The notes under the pieces are model-generated. The model was not told the origin of the DNA. It was given only the letters and a program-made list of their open reading frames with translations, and searched no databases. DNA of 64,000 nucleotides from Clostridium bowmanii (GTDB lineage Bacteria > Bacillota > Clostridia > Clostridiales > Clostridiaceae): assembly GCF_018861315.1 (NCBI RefSeq), contig NZ_JAHLDL010000009.1, positions 1 through 64,000 of the forward strand, written 5' to 3'. A program made the position numbers and the translations under genes. Of this stretch, positions 21,722-31,501 are shown one piece after another (within the stretch, counting starts at the first letter, position 1; each line of letters begins with the position of its first letter).

Positions 21722-22894
21722 CTATGAATTCAATAGAAATTCATAAGCTAATTTACATTGCAATGCTACACCTATTGATAAACAACTCTCATCTATGTCA
21801 AATAAACTTCCATGGGCCGGATTATCTATACCTTTTTCCTGGTTTCCACTTCCCAAAAAATAAAACAGTGCTGGTCTTTCATTGGAAAAATAAGCAAAAC
21901 TTTCCACACCCATAGTAGGCTGGTCTACTTTATAAACATTGTTTTTTCCAATTACTTCACTTGCCTTTATTTCAAACATTCCTGCTAAGTCATCATTATT
22001 ATAAAGACAGGGATAGCTTTCCTCTATATTAATTTCACATTTTCCCCTCATAGAACCAACTATACCTTCTACTACCTGAACTAACCTTTTCTTTATATAT
22101 TCCCTATGTTCGCTTTTCATAGATCTAATAATTCCTGATATTGTGACTTCTTCAGGTATAATATTTTGAGCTGTACCGCCATGAAATGAACCTATAGTGA
22201 TTACTGCCGCATCTGTAGGTGGAATTTCCCTACTTACAATGCTCTGAAGGGAAATGATGACATTGCTAGCTATTACAATAGGATCAATAGTCATATGTGG
22301 ACTTGCACCATGACCTCCTTTACCTATTATTTTTATAGTAAAAGGGTTTGATGCTGCATAGGCCACTCCTCTTTTTAAACCGACAGTTCCCGCCTGTAAC
22401 CACTCTTCTACATGAAGTCCAATTACAGCATTTACCTTAGGGCTTTCTAGGACTCCCTCACTAATCATGAGTGGTGCCCCACCGGTAGTTTCTTCTGCAG
22501 GTTCAAAAAAGAATTTAACATTTCCTTTAATTTCATCCTTCATACTATTTAAAATTTTAGCTGTTCCTAAAAGTATAGTGGTATGAGCATCATGTCCACA
22601 AGCATGCATTTTTCCTGGTGTTTTTGATGAGTAGCTGCATACTTTCTTATCCTCTAGGGGAAGTGCATCCATATCTGCCCTTAGTGCAATGGTTTTATCG
22701 CCATTGCCTCTAATAATAGCACAGATTCCTGTTCCTGCTACCTCATAAAACTCAATGCCTTCTTTTGATAAAAAATCTTTTACCTTTTGAGAAGTTCTAA
22801 ATAAATCGAAACCTAGTTCTGGATTTTCGTGAAGATCTCGCCTTATTTCTATTAATTCACTCTGAATATCTTTTGCCTTAGCTAAAAAATTCAT
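21722..22894 (-). CDS. M20-family amidohydrolase
   Basis: This 390-residue metallopeptidase-fold enzyme has the binuclear metal motifs LRADMDALP, MHACGHDAH (Cys and His ligands), PAEET (catalytic Glu pair) and a late His in NPAHGSLFDIDE. This arrangement is that of the amidohydrolase branch (hippurate hydrolase, N-acyl amino acid and N-acetyl-diaminopimelate deacetylases), which cleaves N-acyl amino acids. It starts at ATG 22894 and is followed by about 165 bases with no gene. The exact substrate is unknown. Confidence 0.9.
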   Translation of the reverse strand: MNFLAKAKDIQSELIEIRRDLHENPELGFDLFRTSQKVKDFLSKEGIEFYEVAGTGICAIIRGNGDKTIALRADMDALPLEDKKVCSYSSKTPGKMHACGHDAHTTILLGTAKILNSMKDEIKGNVKFFFEPAEETTGGAPLMISEGVLESPKVNAVIGLHVEEWLQAGTVGLKRGVAYAASNPFTIKIIGKGGHGASPHMTIDPIVIASNVIISLQSIVSREIPPTDAAVITIGSFHGGTAQNIIPEEVTISGIIRSMKSEHREYIKKRLVQVVEGIVGSMRGKCEINIEESYPCLYNNDDLAGMFEIKASEVIGKNNVYKVDQPTMGVESFAYFSNERPALFYFLGSGNQEKGIDNPAHGSLFDIDESCLSIGVALQCKLAYEFLLNS

Positions 22895-22983
22895 TATTCA
22901 CACCTCTTTATTTGCATGCCATCTAAAAAAATAACTAGTGAGTAAACTACTTATTCTAGTTTTTTGTTTCAGATGAGCTAATG

Positions 22984-25083
22984 CTATTTGTCCCAATATA
23001 TCTTGATTATATCTCCATTGTTTAGTGGCTGGTAATAACTAGCTTTGCTATCATTCAGCATCAGTATTAGGTTTCCCTTTGACTTAGATAAATCAAACTC
23101 TGCATAATCAAATATATCCACAAATATGTATTTATCTTTATTTTTAAGGGTTATAATTTTCTTATTAACTTCAACCACAACTTCTATCTCTTCATTATCC
23201 ACTTTATTATGTACAACTTTTGTTCTATCGTATTCATTATTAACTACCTTGTGTAGCCTTTGTACTTCCTTATGCAACATATTCTGTGACTCCATTTGTT
23301 TTTCTTTGCTCTCATGTTTTTCTATAGCAGGCTTTTCATCTTTTATAGTTGCACTATATATTTTGTCCCCTTCTTTTATAACATATTCCACAATAATTTC
23401 ACTATTATTCATTATAAAATTCGATGCTTTTACACTATCTAGGTAATGTTTCGCGTAGTCCTGCATTGTAGTAGGGATTACTATTGTAACATTGTCATCT
23501 TCTTTTATTACATCATTTATAAGAGCTCTCTCCCCATTAATAAACCCTATTGGTTCAATGTTTTGTATTATATCATCAAAATAAAAACTCACGGCTTGAA
23601 TGTTCTTCACAAAATCCATAATTCTAGGCTCAGCATTTTTACCGTCTTTAGCAAAACTAACTCCTATAATATCGCCTTCTTTTACCTCAGAATCAATATT
23701 ACTAAGGGTATCATTTATCACAATTTCTGCCCCCACACCTAAAGTTCCAAAAGCTACTCTCTTTATTCCATCAACTGTGAATCTTATATTACGTCCATTC
23801 TTACCAATCAATATTTTAGGGCTAATACCTTCTTGCACCATTACATCCATAACTGTATGTTTATGTGCATTAAATAAACTTACAATTTTATCATTTATGG
23901 TAACGTCAACAAAGTCATGTCCTAATTTCTTAATTGATATAAGTGCTATACCTAAAACTGTAACTCCAACACTTCCCATTTCAGCATTACAAATACAGTC
24001 AACTACGGCTTCCCTTCCTTTAATTGCAACTCTTTGTATTGGTAGATTTAAAATTTTTGCTATATTTTCTTTAATTAATGGTGTATGTGCTCCACCTCCT
24101 ACTAAAAATACAGCATTAGGAGCTTTACCTCCATTTAATTCAATTATCCGGTTTCCAATTTCTTCTGAAATTTTCATTACTACAGGGTTAATTATTTTTA
24201 ATACTTCCTCTGGCTCTATTTCATTATCAAGCCCTAAAACATCAGTATACTGAATTTTGTTTTTGCCACCACATTGCTTTTTAATTTTTTCAGCTGTGTT
24301 AAAATCTACTAAATATGCTTGTGCTACTATTTCGGTTACCTCATCTCCTGCCATGGGCACCATACCATATGCACTTATACTATCCTTACTACTAATAGCA
24401 ATATCAGAAGTACCTGCGCCAATATCAACTAGTGCTAAATTCAGAAGTCGCAGCTTCTGTGGTACTGCAGCTTCCATGGCCGCTATTGGCTCCAGGGTTA
24501 AACTTACAACCTCAAGTGAAGCCTTATTCATAACTACATAAAGGCTATCAACCACTGAACGAGGAAGAAAGGTAGCTATTATTTCAACTGCAATCTTTTC
24601 TCCTTTGTGCGAGTTTAGATTTGATATTATATATCCATTTAAGTAATAATTTTTCACACTATATCCTACACAATAAAGCTTACCTTGAGTAGACTTATTG
24701 ACTTCATTTTCCGCCATTTTAACCGCAGTAAGTTCTAAACTTCTAATAATTTCCCTATCAATTTCAATATCGCCCTCAACTTCTATTTCGGACTTTATTT
24801 TTGTAGTCCTTAAAAATCTTCCCGCAGCAGCAATAGCTACTTTAGATAGTGTAATATTTAAGCTAGCCTCTAACTGCTTCTTAACTCTTTTTACTCCGTT
24901 AGCTACCAGTTGAATATCATGAATTTGACCATCAACCATCGCTCTCTCTTCATGTTCTATATAACTTTCAGCAATAACTTGAAACTTTTTCTCCGCTATT
25001 ACCCCTACTGTCCCTATGATGGACCTTGTCCCTATATCTAGTGCAAATATAAGTTCCTCGGAATGTACATTTGTGATTTCCAT
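22984..25083 (-). CDS. FtsA-like actin-fold protein with long C-terminal extension
   Basis: This is a 699-residue protein. Residues 1 to about 390 form an FtsA/PilM-type actin fold: phosphate-1 loop ALDIGTRSIIG, the SHS2-like insert, phosphate-2 motif LVDIGAGTSDIAI and adenosine motif FLVGGGAHTPLI. True FtsA is about 410-420 residues and ends in an amphipathic membrane helix. Here some 300 residues follow instead, including a charged linker and a ubiquitin-like strand pattern at the end. It is probably not the division FtsA but a paralogue found in clostridia. A role in cell-envelope organisation is inference. It appears to be transcribed alone. Confidence 0.75.
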   Translation of the reverse strand: MEITNVHSEELIFALDIGTRSIIGTVGVIAEKKFQVIAESYIEHEERAMVDGQIHDIQLVANGVKRVKKQLEASLNITLSKVAIAAAGRFLRTTKIKSEIEVEGDIEIDREIIRSLELTAVKMAENEVNKSTQGKLYCVGYSVKNYYLNGYIISNLNSHKGEKIAVEIIATFLPRSVVDSLYVVMNKASLEVVSLTLEPIAAMEAAVPQKLRLLNLALVDIGAGTSDIAISSKDSISAYGMVPMAGDEVTEIVAQAYLVDFNTAEKIKKQCGGKNKIQYTDVLGLDNEIEPEEVLKIINPVVMKISEEIGNRIIELNGGKAPNAVFLVGGGAHTPLIKENIAKILNLPIQRVAIKGREAVVDCICNAEMGSVGVTVLGIALISIKKLGHDFVDVTINDKIVSLFNAHKHTVMDVMVQEGISPKILIGKNGRNIRFTVDGIKRVAFGTLGVGAEIVINDTLSNIDSEVKEGDIIGVSFAKDGKNAEPRIMDFVKNIQAVSFYFDDIIQNIEPIGFINGERALINDVIKEDDNVTIVIPTTMQDYAKHYLDSVKASNFIMNNSEIIVEYVIKEGDKIYSATIKDEKPAIEKHESKEKQMESQNMLHKEVQRLHKVVNNEYDRTKVVHNKVDNEEIEVVVEVNKKIITLKNKDKYIFVDIFDYAEFDLSKSKGNLILMLNDSKASYYQPLNNGDIIKIYWDK

Positions 25084-25140
25084 TTCTATACCTCTTCCTC
25101 ACAAAATTATTTAAATATATATTGAGCACATATTTTATGA

Positions 25141-25185
25141 AATTTTATTAAGCTCATATTCTATGAATATGAGCTTAATAAAATT
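25141..25185. repeat. Perfect 21-bp inverted repeat, 3-base loop
   Basis: The 21-base arm at 25141-25161 is exactly complementary to 25165-25185, with TAT between. It lies between the FtsA-like gene and the 99-residue gene, both on the minus strand. It could be the terminator of the latter, but lacks a clear T run. Confidence 0.7.
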
Positions 25186-25216
25186 ATATAACATTATATA
25201 ACAATATTCAACAAAA

Positions 25217-25516
25217 CTACTGCATTAACTTAATTACTCCAGAGTTTTCTGATATATATGGTAATTGTTTTATAATAGTGTAAATATATTTAGGTTTTAA
25301 TTTATCATCTTTCGAAACCTGCTCTAATGATAATTCACTGTAGTACAATAGCTTACACCAAAAGTCTACAAAATCATCTCTTGTAATAAAAATTACATTA
25401 TCTCGCTCTTTAACTGTAAAACCACAATTAAATCTCTCCAAAATTTCTATACCTGAGTAGTCTTCATCTGATAAAATTAGGCGTACATCCTCCCACATCT
25501 TTTTAAATGCAACCAT
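25217..25516 (-). CDS. Conserved hypothetical protein, 99 residues
   Basis: I do not recognise this protein. It is small, soluble and mildly acidic at the start, with an aromatic-rich centre (FVDFWCKLLYYSEL) and no membrane segment or metal motif. The ATG at 25516 follows AAGGAGG, which argues it is real. It lies upstream of the FtsA-like gene on the same strand, separated by a long hairpin. Confidence 0.6.
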   Translation of the reverse strand: MVAFKKMWEDVRLILSDEDYSGIEILERFNCGFTVKERDNVIFITRDDFVDFWCKLLYYSELSLEQVSKDDKLKPKYIYTIIKQLPYISENSGVIKLMQ

Positions 25517-25642
25517 AAAAACCCTCCTTATTAAACAATTAATTTTTTAGTATACCATTCTGCTTTTTGTAAAATATTCCTTCCCATTACATTATATGTT
25601 TTATACTTTTTCTTTGCAAGTAAAGAATATAATGAAATAGCA

Positions 25643-26056
25643 CTATTTTAATTCACTATATTTTATTAACTGTTCTCTTGATAATTTAAAATCCCTACCT
25701 AAACAACAATATTGTGGGGTGTCTCCCTGGGTGTCCATAATTTCGTTAGTATATATATACTCTGACATTTTAGCTCCTAACCTTTCCCAGAAGTATTCTC
25801 CTTCATCATACGTTCCAGTACCATCAATAATATCAATGTTAAATTCTTTTACTAATTGTATTAATAAATTTGTTGCATGATTCTTATGTGTATATTTAAT
25901 ATCTATGTTAATATCATTTACGTGCATGCTATTTTCAACAATCTCAAATGATATGTTGCCTATTATTATTCCCTCAAATGATATGTTTTTTACTAATGCA
26001 TCATTATTATGCATTGCTCCATTTTCCTTTAATTTATACATGCTGATGCGTTCCAC
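25643..26056 (-). CDS. GNAT-like acetyltransferase, divergent
   Basis: This 137-residue protein has the strand-helix order of the GNAT fold: IIIGNISFEIVENSMHVNDINID, then HKNHATNLLIQLVKEF in the place of the acetyl-CoA loop, then a late FWERLGAK motif seen in many N-acetyltransferases. The usual Q/RxxGxG/A loop is reduced to HKNHAT, so cofactor binding is uncertain. The gene follows the helicase start region on the same strand, 45 bases after the helicase stop, so co-transcription is possible. Confidence 0.55.
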   Translation of the reverse strand: MERISMYKLKENGAMHNNDALVKNISFEGIIIGNISFEIVENSMHVNDINIDIKYTHKNHATNLLIQLVKEFNIDIIDGTGTYDEGEYFWERLGAKMSEYIYTNEIMDTQGDTPQYCCLGRDFKLSREQLIKYSELK

Positions 26057-26101
26057 CTCCTATTTTTCTAATAGTGTCTCTACTATAAAGTTGATTTTAC
26101 A

Positions 26102-28159
26102 TTACTCCACTTTTGATATTAAAGCATTGTTATATAACACTTCAGCGTCAAATTTTCTTATAATTCCACCCTCAAATTCAAGGTTTAAATCTTTACTAGT
26201 AATAGAAATTACTTTTCCAGCTCCAAAATTTTTATGTAATATATTATCCCCTTCTTTAAAAGGTAAGTTCTCTCCGCCTTCCGCCATAATTTTGCATTCC
26301 ACAACAAATCGTGAAGTTTCTTTGACTTTTCCTTTTACACTTTTGCAAATGCACATCCAAACATTATCTATGGCTCTTGTTATTCCTACATAAAATAGTC
26401 TTCGTTCTTCTTCTATGTTTTTATCCATGCTGTTTACATGTGGGATATTCTCTTCATTGCAGTTAATTAAGAATACATTTTTAAACTCCATTCCTTTTAC
26501 GCCATGAATTGTACTAAGTATTACAGCATCCTCATCCCCATTTTTCTTCCCTTTACTAATTTCTTCTTTAACCTGGTCTACATGGGCCAAAAAAGTAATA
26601 ATCGAGTTATATCCTTCTATTGATTGTCTAAATTCGTCAATAACATCCTCCATCTCACCTAAATCAATTTTAAATTTGGTACAGTACTCCTTAATATAGT
26701 CATGATAGCCAATACTTAAAACTATATTATCTATTGCACTTTTCAGAGAAAGTTTGTTCAAAATATGGATGTCTTTTTTTAACTTATCTAACATCTTCAT
26801 TTGAAACACCGGTATACCTTCAGCTTCCTTTAGCATTTCAAAGCAGTCTTCGCGTACAACATTTCTTCTTAATTTATCTAAATTTAGTTTACTTATATAT
26901 CTAAAGGGCTTATTAATTATTCTAAGGAAGCTAAATTTATCAGAGCTATCAATACTTAGTTTTAAATATGCAATTATATCTTTACAAATGAAATGTTGAA
27001 AAAAGTCATATTCCCTATCTAAAAGCTTAAAAGGTATTCTTTTTTTAATAAAGATGTCTATTAGACTTCTGCACTCTACGTTTGTTCTGTACAATATGGC
27101 ATTATCACTATAATTTTTATTCTGTGTTTCACTTTGTCTTTGAATAATGCAACTAATTTCCTCAGCCTGAGAGTTTTCATTTATATTATTAATTACTGCA
27201 ATACCGCCATCTTTCTCTTTAAATGCTACTATGTCTTTTTCATTTCTCATTTTGTTATTCCTTATAATATTCATAGATATTTCCACTATATTCTTTGGAC
27301 ACCTATAATTAGTTGAAAGAGGTAACTTCCCTCCCCCTTCAAAGTGCTGTGAAAACTTAACCATACACTCAGGGTTTGAACCCCTGAACCCATAAATACA
27401 TTGATCTTCATCACCTACTGCAAAAATAGAATTTTCTTCATTTAAAAGTTTCAATATCTCCACCTGCATAGAATCACAGTCTTGAAATTCATCAACTAAA
27501 ATATGCTTAAACAGTTTTCTATATCCCGTAAGTATGGGATAATTTTTTATAAACAAATCTCTACAACATATTTGTAGATCATCAAAATCATATAAGTTTT
27601 TTTCTTTCCTATACTGCTCATAAATATTATAGGCTGCTGTAAATATTCCTTTATCAATACTAGGAGCAAAATTCTCCATTGAATCACCACTTGTTTTAAA
27701 TACAGAAATGCTATTTATGACCTCTTTTACTTTTTCATCACTTACCTCATCTAAATAGGACATTAGCACATTTTTTATCAACTTATATACCTCAAGCGTG
27801 TCTATTATGGTTATCTCACCATAATAATTTTTAAGAATTTTATAAAATAAACCATGAAAGGTTCCAAAAAAAGGAACTCTATCTCTTCCATTTATAGCAA
27901 TATATCTATTTTTCATATTAATGGCCGCCGCTCTTGTAAAAGTAATGACAATAATATTTTTAGGGCTAGTATTTTGCTCATTTATTAAATTAACAATTCT
28001 ATTAACTATAACCACCGTTTTACCTGAACCTGGGCCCGCCGTAACCAATAAATTCCTACTATCTGAAAAAACTGCTGCTCGTTGTTCTTTACTTAATTTT
28101 GTATTTATCCTGTTATTTCTAACGTTATTATTCATACTGCGTTTTGTCTCCAATATCAT
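26102..28159 (-). CDS. UvrD/PcrA-family superfamily 1 DNA helicase
   Basis: This 685-residue protein shows all SF1A motifs: Walker A AGPGSGKT near residue 43, Walker B VDEFQDCD, GDEDQCIYGFRGS, TNYRCP, STIHGVKGMEFKNVFL and RRLFYVGITRA. It unwinds DNA 3' to 5'. It is shorter than PcrA (about 730-750) but keeps a C-terminal Tudor-like tail (HKNFGAGKVISI) resembling the RNA-polymerase-binding tail of PcrA. No nuclease domain is present, so it is not AddA. It may be an additional UvrD-like helicase rather than the main PcrA. Confidence 0.9.
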   Translation of the reverse strand: MILETKRSMNNNVRNNRINTKLSKEQRAAVFSDSRNLLVTAGPGSGKTVVIVNRIVNLINEQNTSPKNIIVITFTRAAAINMKNRYIAINGRDRVPFFGTFHGLFYKILKNYYGEITIIDTLEVYKLIKNVLMSYLDEVSDEKVKEVINSISVFKTSGDSMENFAPSIDKGIFTAAYNIYEQYRKEKNLYDFDDLQICCRDLFIKNYPILTGYRKLFKHILVDEFQDCDSMQVEILKLLNEENSIFAVGDEDQCIYGFRGSNPECMVKFSQHFEGGGKLPLSTNYRCPKNIVEISMNIIRNNKMRNEKDIVAFKEKDGGIAVINNINENSQAEEISCIIQRQSETQNKNYSDNAILYRTNVECRSLIDIFIKKRIPFKLLDREYDFFQHFICKDIIAYLKLSIDSSDKFSFLRIINKPFRYISKLNLDKLRRNVVREDCFEMLKEAEGIPVFQMKMLDKLKKDIHILNKLSLKSAIDNIVLSIGYHDYIKEYCTKFKIDLGEMEDVIDEFRQSIEGYNSIITFLAHVDQVKEEISKGKKNGDEDAVILSTIHGVKGMEFKNVFLINCNEENIPHVNSMDKNIEEERRLFYVGITRAIDNVWMCICKSVKGKVKETSRFVVECKIMAEGGENLPFKEGDNILHKNFGAGKVISITSKDLNLEFEGGIIRKFDAEVLYNNALISKVE

Positions 28160-28292
28160 TCACCTACTTTAAATTGTCATATATTATGTTTATACCCAAA
28201 AATCTATTGTAATAATCACATTTAAATATTAATATATAAATATGTTATAATTCCATTATATACTTTTATTAAATTTCAAAGGGGAAAAAATT

Positions 28293-29771
28293 ATGAATCA
28301 CTCAAAAGAATTCAATGTGAGCAATGAAAGAAACCTAACAATGCTAGTAGACTTTTATGAATTAACTATGGGAAACGGTTATCTCCATAATAATGTACAA
28401 GATAAAATTGCCTATTTTGATATGTTTTTCAGACGAATACCGGATGGTGGAGGATATTGCATTATGGCCGGAGTCCAACAATTAATTGAATATCTTTCAA
28501 ATTTAGAATTTTCTAAGGAAGATATAGCTTATCTAAAAAGCAAAGATATTTTTTCTGAAAAATTCTTGGATTATCTACGGAATTTTAAATTTGCCTGCGA
28601 TGTATGGGCAGTGCCTGAAGGCTATCCCGTTTTTCCAGGTGAACCCTTAGTTATAGTTAGAGGACCTGTTATGCAGGCTCAATTTGTTGAAACAATGGTA
28701 CTACTCACAATAAATCACCAAACCTTAATAGCTACTAAAGCAAGTAGAATATGTAGAGCAGCAAAGCATAGGCCTGTTATGGAATTTGGTTCTAGACGTG
28801 CTCAAGGTTATGATGGTGCTATATATGGTGCTCGTGCGGCTGTAATTGGAGGTTGTGTTGGTACTGCATGTACCATAGCTGATGAAATGTTTAATATTCC
28901 AGCACTAGGTACCATGGCCCATAGTTGGGTACAGCTTTTTGATACCGAATATGATTCATTTAAAGCTTGGGCTGAAACTTACCCTGATAATTGTGTACTA
29001 CTTATAGATACCTATAATGTGCTACTATCTGGTGTTCCAAATGCCATAAAGGTATTTAATGAGATACTTAAACCTATGGGCAAAAGGCCTAAAGGAATTA
29101 GAATTGATAGCGGTGATATTACTTATTTAACAAAGAAAGTTAGAATAATGCTAGATGAGGCCGGATACGAAGATGTAAAGATCACTATCTCCAACTCACT
29201 TGATGAATATATAATAAGAGGAGTTTTGGAAAACGGAGCACAGATTGATAGCTTCGGTGTTGGCGAGCGACTTATTACTGCAAGATCAGAACCAGTATTC
29301 GGTGGTGTTTATAAGCTTGTTGCTGTTGAGAATGATGGAGAAATAATCCCAAAAATTAAAATTAGTGAGAATGAAGAAAAAATTACTAATCCAGCTTTTA
29401 AAAAATTATATAGAATATTTGATAAAACTTCACATAAAGCCATTGCAGATTTTATAACCTTACATGATGAGATTATTGATGAAAGTAAACCACTTGAAAT
29501 ATTTAATTCTATTTTCACTTGGAAAAAGAAGAAAATTAAAAATTTCTATGTGAAAGATCTTATGGTTAAAATTTTTGAAAACGGAAAGCCAATTTACGAA
29601 TCTCCTTCTGTTATGGAGATAAAAGCATTTTCTGCTAAAGAAGTTTCTAAATTATGGAGCGAAGTTTTAAGATTTGAAAACCCACATGCATATTACGTGG
29701 ATCTTTCTTCAAATTTATGGAATCTTAAGCAAGGCTTATTGAATTATTATTCTGAGACCTTTGAGGAATAA
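28293..29771 (+). CDS. pncB: Nicotinate phosphoribosyltransferase
   Basis: This 492-residue enzyme of NAD salvage joins nicotinate to PRPP, making nicotinate mononucleotide. Typical blocks are LVDFYELTMGNGY at the start, MEFGSRRAQGYDGA, GTMAHSWVQLF (with the phosphorylated His region) and RIDSGDI. AAAGGGGAA precedes the ATG at 28293. A small Cys-rich gene follows after 46 bases and is probably co-transcribed. Upstream lies a weak promoter with TATAAT at 28246-28251. Confidence 0.94.
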   Translation: MNHSKEFNVSNERNLTMLVDFYELTMGNGYLHNNVQDKIAYFDMFFRRIPDGGGYCIMAGVQQLIEYLSNLEFSKEDIAYLKSKDIFSEKFLDYLRNFKFACDVWAVPEGYPVFPGEPLVIVRGPVMQAQFVETMVLLTINHQTLIATKASRICRAAKHRPVMEFGSRRAQGYDGAIYGARAAVIGGCVGTACTIADEMFNIPALGTMAHSWVQLFDTEYDSFKAWAETYPDNCVLLIDTYNVLLSGVPNAIKVFNEILKPMGKRPKGIRIDSGDITYLTKKVRIMLDEAGYEDVKITISNSLDEYIIRGVLENGAQIDSFGVGERLITARSEPVFGGVYKLVAVENDGEIIPKIKISENEEKITNPAFKKLYRIFDKTSHKAIADFITLHDEIIDESKPLEIFNSIFTWKKKKIKNFYVKDLMVKIFENGKPIYESPSVMEIKAFSAKEVSKLWSEVLRFENPHAYYVDLSSNLWNLKQGLLNYYSETFEE

Positions 29772-29817
29772 CTGAAATACATTGTTTTCTGCCTCAGAGA
29801 AATACTAGGAGGTATTT

Positions 29818-30177
29818 ATGAATCAAACATTAAAAATCAAGCTTTCAAAAGCAGCTCATGACGAGCTTATTAAAATGATTAAAGAGAGTGTTGACTATTC
29901 TAGCATAAGATTTGTGTATACAAATGGTTGTTGCAAATCTGCTAAAGTCGATATTTACTTAGACAATTTTAAAACAGGTGACATTAAAAATAATATTGAT
30001 GATTTGAAAGTATTATACGAAGACACTCTCTTAGACAACATTAACGAGCTCACAATAGCCTATACTGATTCTAGATTTTGGGTTAAAACTGTATCCTCAA
30101 AAGATAGTGACAAACATTGTTCCAAGGCTAATAGTGAATCATGTAATGGCTGCTCTGGAAATTGCGGTTCTCATTAG
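29818..30177 (+). CDS. Small HesB/IscA-like Cys-rich protein
   Basis: This is a 119-residue protein. The first 90 residues have alternating strands and a YTNGCCKSAKVDIYL segment, reminiscent of the HesB/IscA fold with a CC pair. The tail adds CNGCSGNC, giving a Cys-rich, perhaps metal- or cluster-binding end. AGGAGG precedes the ATG. It follows pncB by 46 bases and ends 28 bp before fold-back copy B. Compare the selenoprotein at 1569, which may belong to the same broad fold. Function is not known. Confidence 0.55.
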   Translation: MNQTLKIKLSKAAHDELIKMIKESVDYSSIRFVYTNGCCKSAKVDIYLDNFKTGDIKNNIDDLKVLYEDTLLDNINELTIAYTDSRFWVKTVSSKDSDKHCSKANSESCNGCSGNCGSH

Positions 30178-30205
30178 TTCTTATTTAAAAAAGTAAAGAA
30201 CGTTA

Positions 30206-30393
30206 AAAAAAGTATATATTACGTAAACTGCATCCGAATGAGCATTAGTAATTCTTAGATGCTTTTATGAAAGATACGTTAAGAAAAGTAAATGTTTGAG
30301 CGTATAGCGAGTTTTTACTTTTTAGTATCTTTCATAAAATCAGCTTAGAATTACTTAGCGAATAAAGTGCGGTTGTAGTAATATATACTTTTT
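30206..30393. repeat. Fold-back palindrome family, copy B (188 bp)
   Basis: Same architecture and orientation as copy A. The outer arms are AAAAAGTATATATTAC / GTAATATATACTTTTT. The inner stem has changed on both sides to AAAAGTAAA (30284-30292) / TTTACTTTT (30314-30322). The loop keeps TTTGAGCG and GCGAGTTT. It fills the space between the convergent genes ending at 30177 and 30395. Confidence 0.85.
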
Positions 30394-30394
30394 A

Positions 30395-30868
30395 TTATAC
30401 ATTTACCAATGGTCCCTCAATTTTTTGGAATAAATCAACATTTTTCTTATACTTATCTTTATAAGTAAGTTCTGGAAACCAAATTGCAATTTCACGTTCT
30501 GCACTTTCAGGGCAATCTGAAGCATGAACTAGATTGTGAGTTTTATCTAATGTAAATTCCCCTCTTATGCTAGCCAGTTCTGCTTTTAAAGGATCCTTAT
30601 CTCCATTGATTTTGCGTACTACTTCAATAGCTTTTTCGCCCCTAATAATCATTGCACACATTTTACCTTCAGTAACATAGCTTATTAATTCTTCAAAATA
30701 TTCTCTTCCAGCATGCTCAATATAATGTTCTCTTGCATTATCTTTTGTGGCAGTAATCATTTTTAATGCCACAATTTCTAGTGACTTTTCTTCATAATGA
30801 TTAAGAATTCTTCCAATAAGTCCTCGTTTAACTCCATCAGGTTTAATTAAAACTAAGGTTCTTTCCAT
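30395..30868 (-). CDS. ndk: Nucleoside diphosphate kinase
   Basis: This 157-residue enzyme equilibrates phosphate between nucleoside tri- and diphosphates. The start ERTLVLIKPDGVKRGLIG and the active-site His block NLVHASDCPESAEREI are family signatures; His within NxxHASD carries the phosphate. It is slightly longer than the usual 130-150 residues because of a C-terminal tail (DLFQKIEGPLVNV). It ends two bases beyond fold-back copy B. Confidence 0.95.
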   Translation of the reverse strand: MERTLVLIKPDGVKRGLIGRILNHYEEKSLEIVALKMITATKDNAREHYIEHAGREYFEELISYVTEGKMCAMIIRGEKAIEVVRKINGDKDPLKAELASIRGEFTLDKTHNLVHASDCPESAEREIAIWFPELTYKDKYKKNVDLFQKIEGPLVNV

Positions 30869-30952
30869 ATAAATTCACATCCCTGCACTGTATTCATTAT
30901 AAATTTAATTATATCCTATAATTACATAAAATACACAACTACACAAAAACTT

Positions 30953-31168
30953 CTATGAATATTTTTCTTTATATAACATTTTTAATGGTGAATTGATATC
31001 ATCATTAAATAAATCATAATCAGAAATATTATTAATAGTGAAAGGTTTGAAATTTTTTAGTTCAACGAATGGGCATTTACCTCCATTGTCTGCCCATTTA
31101 TATAATGCACACTCCTTAAAACATTCTATTTCTTCTTCTATGGTTGTTAGAAAAGGACACTGTAACAT
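30953..31168 (-). CDS. Small Cys-containing protein, unknown function
   Basis: This 71-residue protein has the pattern CPFLTTIEEEIECFKECALYKW, then GGKCPF. The four or five Cys residues could form a small metal site. ATGTTACAGTGT is preceded by GAGGTGA. Proteins of this size and pattern are common in clostridia, but I cannot name a function. It lies alone between ndk and the HxlR gene. Confidence 0.6.
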   Translation of the reverse strand: MLQCPFLTTIEEEIECFKECALYKWADNGGKCPFVELKNFKPFTINNISDYDLFNDDINSPLKMLYKEKYS

Positions 31169-31330
31169 TTCATCACCTCATTCCCATAATTTGCTACTAT
31201 CGTAACATTATAAGACATTTAAGCAATAATTTACAGTGTTTTTTTTTAATTTTTAAAATAAATATTTAATGCCACAAATAGGCCTTATTTTTGTGCTTAA
31301 TTTGTCCTCTTAACTCCTATTCTATAAACT

Positions 31331-31354
31331 AAAAAAAACGAACTTAAAAGTTCG
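31331..31354 (-). terminator. Isolated terminator-like hairpin
   Basis: CGAACTT/AAGTTCG followed on the minus strand by eight T. No minus-strand gene leads into it, so its role is unclear. Apart from this and the HxlR promoter I see nothing in 31169-31501. Confidence 0.4.
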
Positions 31355-31378
31355 GTAAATGTCTTTATTTTTATTACA

Positions 31379-31407
31379 TTGCATATAAAATATATCAATG
31401 GTATAAT
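31379..31407 (+). promoter_or_regulatory. Promoter of the HxlR regulator gene
   Basis: TTGCAT, 17 bases, TATAAT; leader of about 90 bases to the ATG at 31502. Confidence 0.6.
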
Positions 31408-31501
31408 TGTACGTATTAGAGCTTTTTAATCAAGTACTCACTTAATAGTGACTTAGTATATTAATAACACTTACACACTCACATCAATACTAGGAGGTAT
31501 T

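Noticed and set aside
31331-31354. Small RNA ending at the isolated hairpin
   Set aside because: No promoter on the minus strand was found between the hairpin and 31502.
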